In this document: positions 60,048 to 64,000 of the stretch, in pieces
How positions within the stretch are numbered: position 1 is the first letter of the stretch
How the letters are laid out: each line of letters starts with the position of its first letter
Source: Bimastos eiseni
Taxonomy: Eukaryota > Annelida > Clitellata > Crassiclitellata > Lumbricidae
Length of the DNA: 64,000 nucleotides
Reading direction: 5' to 3'
Assembly (NCBI GenBank): GCA_959347315.1
Contig: OY365814.1
Span: 32,879,759 to 32,943,758, forward strand
The notes under the pieces: generated by a model
Told to the model about the DNA's origin: nothing
Database searches by the model: none
Seen by the model: only the letters and a program-made list of their open reading frames with translations
Translations under genes and position numbers: made by a program

Positions 60048-60480
60048 CAGGGACTGAATCTGCTGGCATTTGAGACCGACGCAATAGAAGCTACAAATTA
60101 CAAATACAATTGTCACATGACCTCAGTTGTAACAGTAAAGGTTTCAATTTTAGCTACACTGTGTGCCAACAGGTAACCTTAACGCCGACCACTACTTAAT
60201 TTTTTAGGCATGGGGCTGGCACTTTTTCAGCCTAAAATTGCATTTTTCGACGTTAGTTTTAGAACGATTAAATAAAATTTATGGAGTTCAGGGTCATTAT
60301 ATTATAGTTACAGATCTGTTTAAAAGGTGTTTAAAGGCGCATATAATGCTGCGTTTGGTATTTACAAGTCGGCGATTTGACTAGTTTCACACAGTCCAAT
60401 GCATTAAATGCAGCCTATATCAGTGGGAAGTTTTACAGTTTTCAGTTAATTATTTATTAGGTATAACTATCATTAATAAT
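60048..60480 (+). repeat. R1 repeat, H-B1-B2
   Basis: GAGACCGACGCAATAGAAGC and ACAATTGTCACATGACCTCA (H), TAGCTACACTGTGTGCCAAC and CATGGGGCTGGCAC (B1), GTTTAAAAGGTGTTTAAAGG at 60319 and ACAAGTCGGCGATTTGACTA (B2). Confidence 0.85.
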
Positions 60481-61084
60481 TTTGATCAATATGGTGGCGC
60501 TTCTGGCGTGTTAACACCGCGCGTGGTTGTCTATTGCGTTTAATTATTTAAATTTGATATTTCTCAAAAACGAACATTAAAATAGATTTCTCGGACTAAT
60601 TAGTGAAGGGCTGTAGCCACTTATAGCCAATCCTTTTCGTGAAGTTATTCTATAATTAGACAGTTTTGAGTACTTTAATTAATCGACTGATGAATACATA
60701 TTTTGAGTATGCAATGCATAAGCGTCGAACCATTTGTGCTAATCACCGCACGTGTCTCAGTTGAGTCTAAAATTATTAAGTGCTGACTTGGGGAGGAGGA
60801 ACTAGTGACGACTGCGTTTCTATACCAATATTATTCTTACGACATCAATCAGCGCTTTTGGATATTTTATTGAAGATTTGTTATTTAATCGACTTTGAGC
60901 TGGATATGATGTAAAATCTGATTATCCCATACACGGGTCCATGGCAATAATTATACATGCAATCCTACGATCGGTTAGCATTCAAATCCCTCGCTCTGCA
61001 CGGAAGGTTCTATTCTCTCTTCGTCGGCTATGGCGGCCACAACGGAAAAGATCAATTACACCTACTTTTATTAAAGGAGCGCCC
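60481..61084. other. No gene recognised
   Basis: Mixed AT-rich sequence. A 93-codon open frame begins at 60941 but runs into R1 K sequence and shows no recognisable domain. Confidence 0.5.
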
Positions 61085-61530
61085 GATGAGGCTGTTAAAC
61101 TAGAATTTCCATCGATTGTATTTAGTGTATACTACCGTTCGATTTTGAGACATTGTTTTATGTCTAATGATAAATATCTCGAGATCGTCTGGAAGTCGGA
61201 AAAATATTTAATTTATCTGTAAAAATTCCAGAGACAGAGATAGCGACAGACATTGATACCGACAGACACACGGACAGAAAGGACAGAGGCAGACAAACAT
61301 TCAAACCGACAAGGGGAACACATAACAGTCAGTCAGACAGACATATAGGTGCAGACACATGGATTGACAGAGACATCCAGACGGTAAGAAAGCCAGACAG
61401 AGACAGACGCGGACAAATAGACATACATAGACAGACAGTGGAACAGACACTGAATTTATCAGTTATTTGAAGGCTGTTTTAGCACACGCAGACCAAGTTT
61501 AGTGACTACATCAAATAGTTCTGGACATTA
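61085..61530 (+). repeat. R1 repeat, K - (GACA)n - J
   Basis: TTCGATTTTGAGACATTGTT and GATCGTCTGGAAGTCGG (K), (GACA)n 61230-61440, then CACTGAATTTATCAGTTATT, AAGGCTGTTTTAGCACACGC and TTTAGTGACTACATCAAAT (J). A model copy for this part of R1. Confidence 0.85.
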
Positions 61531-61544
61531 GTTAATAACTGTTC

Positions 61545-61680
61545 CCTAAGCCTTGATAAAGGCTAACTCCAATGATCTTTGTAGTCACACTGTAATTCTT
61601 ATCATTTTGAATTAATTCCGTCCCTGCTTGAACTCCGGCAGTGCCAGTCACAAGCCTTATCTTGACTCTAAATAAACAGT
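61545..61680 (-). repeat. R1 repeat, B1 fragments in reverse
   Basis: CCTTGATAAAGGCTAACTCC, ATGATCTTTGTAGTCACACT and GGCAGTGCCAGTCACAAGCC. Confidence 0.7.
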
Positions 61681-61805
61681 GAGCTGGTAGGAAACAGTCT
61701 TTTCGATGATTTTTGACACAAATGAAACAATTGCGATCGGTTGGCGGGTCAGATAAATCAAGACCACTAAGCTTGACGATAGGAAACAGAATTTAAAGTT
61801 TCTAC

Positions 61806-62095
61806 GACGGTGGTTGAGCTCCATCCTGGATAGATCGATCGGTCGTAGAGAAGGGCAAGAAGTAAAGCGTCGACAAACTTCTGGAGTACAAACGTTGAGA
61901 GAAGATCAACTTCACCGGAACTTTGGTGGAGAGATGAGGGTGATGCGTAGCTCAGCACTTGTAATGGGATCAATGGTCTGCAGTGAGCAATGTGATGTAA
62001 TCAAGTATTTATGTTGCACCCCTTCAAGACATGAACTCATTGGCGCTCTCTGCGCTGGCCTAACTGATGTTAAATGTCGTAGTTAAATGCGCAAC
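61806..62095 (+). repeat. Family E repeat with family C-like end
   Basis: GAGCTCCATCCTGGATAGAT, GAAGGGCAAGAAGTAAAGCG, TTCTGGAGTACAAACGTTGA and TTTGGTGGAGAGATGAGG, ending CTGGCCTAACTGATGTTAAA. Confidence 0.6.
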
Positions 62096-62199
62096 TTGTC
62101 ACAGTGAGCTGAAAAGAGTCGCCAGTGGAGGTGGGCACACGCAGTGTAACCACCCAACGGATTCTCGTCGGCAGCTGACAGATGGCATGGAGGGAAACG

Positions 62200-62262
62200 G
62201 ACAAAAAAACCGGAGATAAGCCCCCGGACAAAAGGCCCATGGACAAAAGCCCCCTCCCCATT
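62200..62262. repeat. GGACAAAAGCCCC short tandem motif
   Basis: Four imperfect copies: CGGACAAAAAAACCGG, CCCCGGACAAAAGGCCC and ATGGACAAAAGCCCCC among them. Similar isolated motifs flank some DNA transposons; no element could be delimited. Confidence 0.45.
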
Positions 62263-62419
62263 TTTAAATACTACGAGCAGTCCGTGACATGCCTTAATAA
62301 GCGGTGAAGGTCGTCAGTTAGTAAGCAGCTAGGCTTACAGTCGACTGGTTGGTTTGCAAACGGTCAGTGACACGCCATTAGCAAGGTGTTCAGTTAAGTG
62401 GCGGGCCAAAATTAATTCA

Positions 62420-62520
62420 ATCGTGATGTCGCCAAAGCCCATAGTTAGACGACAAATCTCTGTAAACACCTTTAAGACGGTGATAAAGGATATTATAAGT
62501 TATAATCATTTATATGTTAT
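62420..62520 (+). repeat. R1 repeat, B3 running into module A
   Basis: CGTGATGTCGCCAAAGCCCA, TGTAAACACCTTTAAGACGG, then ATAATCATTTATATGTTATT, which resembles the start of module A (AATCATTTATATGTTGTG). Confidence 0.8.
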
Positions 62521-63610
62521 TAAATAGCTGTGTAGCGATGTTCCTATTAAAACCCACATTTCTTATGTATTATTAACATTATAATATGCAATCAATGTTA
62601 ATTAGTTTGAATTAATTCAGAGTTAATTAATGCCAGCCTATAAATATAATGTAAAGGCGCTATAAGATTAAATTAGAGTCCTTAGTAACAGTGTTGTTGG
62701 GGAGAACTGGTCGTTGGCAATTTGACATTTAGGAGGCAATGTTAAAAGGTCTGATTTTGGCCATCGGTCGTCTGCTGGGGATTGTACGGCGGAAATGCGT
62801 CATCCGGGCTGCGAGAGTTTGCAATAAGATGTTCAGTATTGCTGGTGCTGAGAAAAAGTCAACACGTAATTCTCAAGTTGCGAACTCTCAAAGAAGTTTT
62901 AGGAGTTCGGACAGTTATTTGACCCTGATTCGTCTAGAACTGCTGAGGGGGCGAATGGTGTAGTGGCGAACAGTACTGTGATCGTCGAGTAATGATGGAT
63001 GTATTCTCCGTGTGAAATCAGGAGTTATTTTCGTTCTCGAACTATCGGTCATGAGCGGTGGAATGCAGAAACTCTTTTCACGTTAATATAGATGGACTGA
63101 GAGATTAATATCAGCATCTATAGTGTGTCTCTTCTGACATACTTGTCAACGGAATCGAGGCTACGCAAGTATCACATTAAGTCCGATTCATCATTAGAGT
63201 GCGAGTGGAGGACGGCACAGAAACATTTGAGGTGAAGAGGCTAGAGGCAACAATCATCCGAGAAGAAGCAATCAACAGAATTTATACAAAGAAAGAATCC
63301 AAATGAACACTACAGAAATCCACTGCAGATCTGCTCCATTCCCGTGGGAGGTAGATATCTGACCTAAGAAGCGCTATTAGCTAATCTAGGCTGGCTAGGT
63401 AGTCATAAGTTAGATTAGTTCATAATCAATCTATATCTTAGAATTCTATTTAAATATTTTGCTGATTTTGACTGTTTTTGCAATATAATTGACGATGAAA
63501 GTTTGCAGTAGTTATTGATTAATTAATACTCAATTGAACTCATGAATATGTATTTGAAGAGGCGTAATGGCCAAACCAAGGCAGAATAAGTTGAACTGTG
63601 TATATGCATC
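62521..63610. other. No gene recognised
   Basis: Contains a 74-codon open frame (62739-62963) with Arg-rich sequence and no recognisable motif; 62950-62990 has a weak tRNA-like AATGGTGTAGTGGCGA. No splice-linked exons were found. Confidence 0.5.
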
Positions 63611-63852
63611 GTTACTATCTACAACAACCATATGTCGGATATTGCTGTCTCAGCAACCAGTCATGCAGAAATGGAATCAATAACAACACAAAAGGAAGAA
63701 AGAAAACAGAAAGACTAAAGAAAGAAAGACAACATAAAGATAAAGGATTAAAACTATATACGAAATCAAACTGAAAATTAAAAAATTCTGAAGACGTCAA
63801 CAGCCTGTGTTGCTATAAGACGTCGTTAAACTGTTGAATAATAATCAAATCG
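63611..63852 (+). repeat. Module A repeat
   Basis: CTACAACAACCATATGTCGG, CTGTCTCAGCAACCAGTCAT, the GAAAGA tract and AAGACGTCGTTAAACTGTTG. Confidence 0.85.
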
Positions 63853-63971
63853 GTAGATTCTTCTTTCTTTCAAATTTTCAGGGAAATGAATCATCAACAG
63901 ATGTAGGGAAAGCTTCTGTAAACACTAATGGGCTCATCAACAGCATTCTGTTGAGTAAAATGAGAGCTCCA

Positions 63972-64000
63972 ACCCTGGAAAAAGGAGGAGGGCGACGCTA
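63972..64000 (-). repeat. R1 repeat, B1 start in reverse, cut by the window end
   Basis: CCCTGGAAAAAGGAGGAGGG then CGACGCTA, the reverse of B1. Confidence 0.7.

Noticed and set aside
62739..62963. 74-codon Arg-rich open frame
   Set aside because: No recognisable motif, no supporting splice sites or conservation visible; such length is expected by chance in 64 kb.

Overview
This is a window of animal nuclear DNA, most likely from a marine invertebrate; the sequence does not let me name the phylum. The evidence is spliced genes with GT-AG introns, tRNA-derived SINEs, I-like and CR1/L2-like LINEs, non-autonomous DNA transposons and very many microsatellites. There is no bacterial gene layout, operon, CRISPR array or rRNA. 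Only two host loci could be built. Most of the rest is interspersed repeat.

Host genes. (1) On the + strand, eight exons between 15210 and 22520 join in frame into a 366-residue pentameric ligand-gated ion channel (pLGIC). It has the FPFD pro-loop, four membrane segments and a short M3-M4 linker. It lacks the Cys-loop cysteines and any obvious signal peptide. Every intron is phase 0, and introns 1, 2, 3 and 5 are packed with microsatellites. (2) On the - strand, 4946 to 4367 holds a tentative three-exon gene for a 78-residue secreted peptide. A TATA box and a 50-bp tandem array of CCAAT plus X-box-like (RFX-type) sites lie just upstream. A second X-box-like array with a 43-bp period lies in intron 4 of the channel gene.

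Mobile elements. A nearly intact I-superfamily-like LINE lies at about 27.35-34.43 kb. It has a gag-like ORF1 with three zinc knuckles, and an ORF2 with endonuclease, reverse transcriptase and RNase H that is broken by one frameshift. A decayed CR1/L2-like LINE at about 8.07-10.86 kb has a 2A-like motif near its N-terminus and two internal deletions. A CR1/L2 3' fragment lies at 48.4-48.9 kb on the - strand. Two almost identical copies of a 609/617-bp transposon (36062-36670 and 40287-40903, opposite orientations) have 9-bp target duplications and share a 94-codon ORF. A 307-bp hAT-type MITE lies at 48988-49294. tRNA-derived SINEs occur at 1.9, 35.9 and 45.5 kb.

The dominant repeat. I call it R1. 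It recurs at least 30 times as pieces in a constant order: K (AT-rich, ATGATATTCCGTT) - variable (GACA)n array - J (GAATTTATCAGTTATTT) - H (GGAGAGTGGCTTTGG) or L (TCCTGAGATGAAAACA) - B1 (GGGACTGGCACTG) - B2 (TTAAAGGTGTCTAAA) - B3 (TGTAAACACCTTTAAGACGG). A further module, A (CTGTCTCAGCAACCAGTCAT ... GTCGTTAAACTGTTGAATAA), may be its 3' part. I saw no coding capacity in R1. All repeat boundaries were judged by eye and are approximate.
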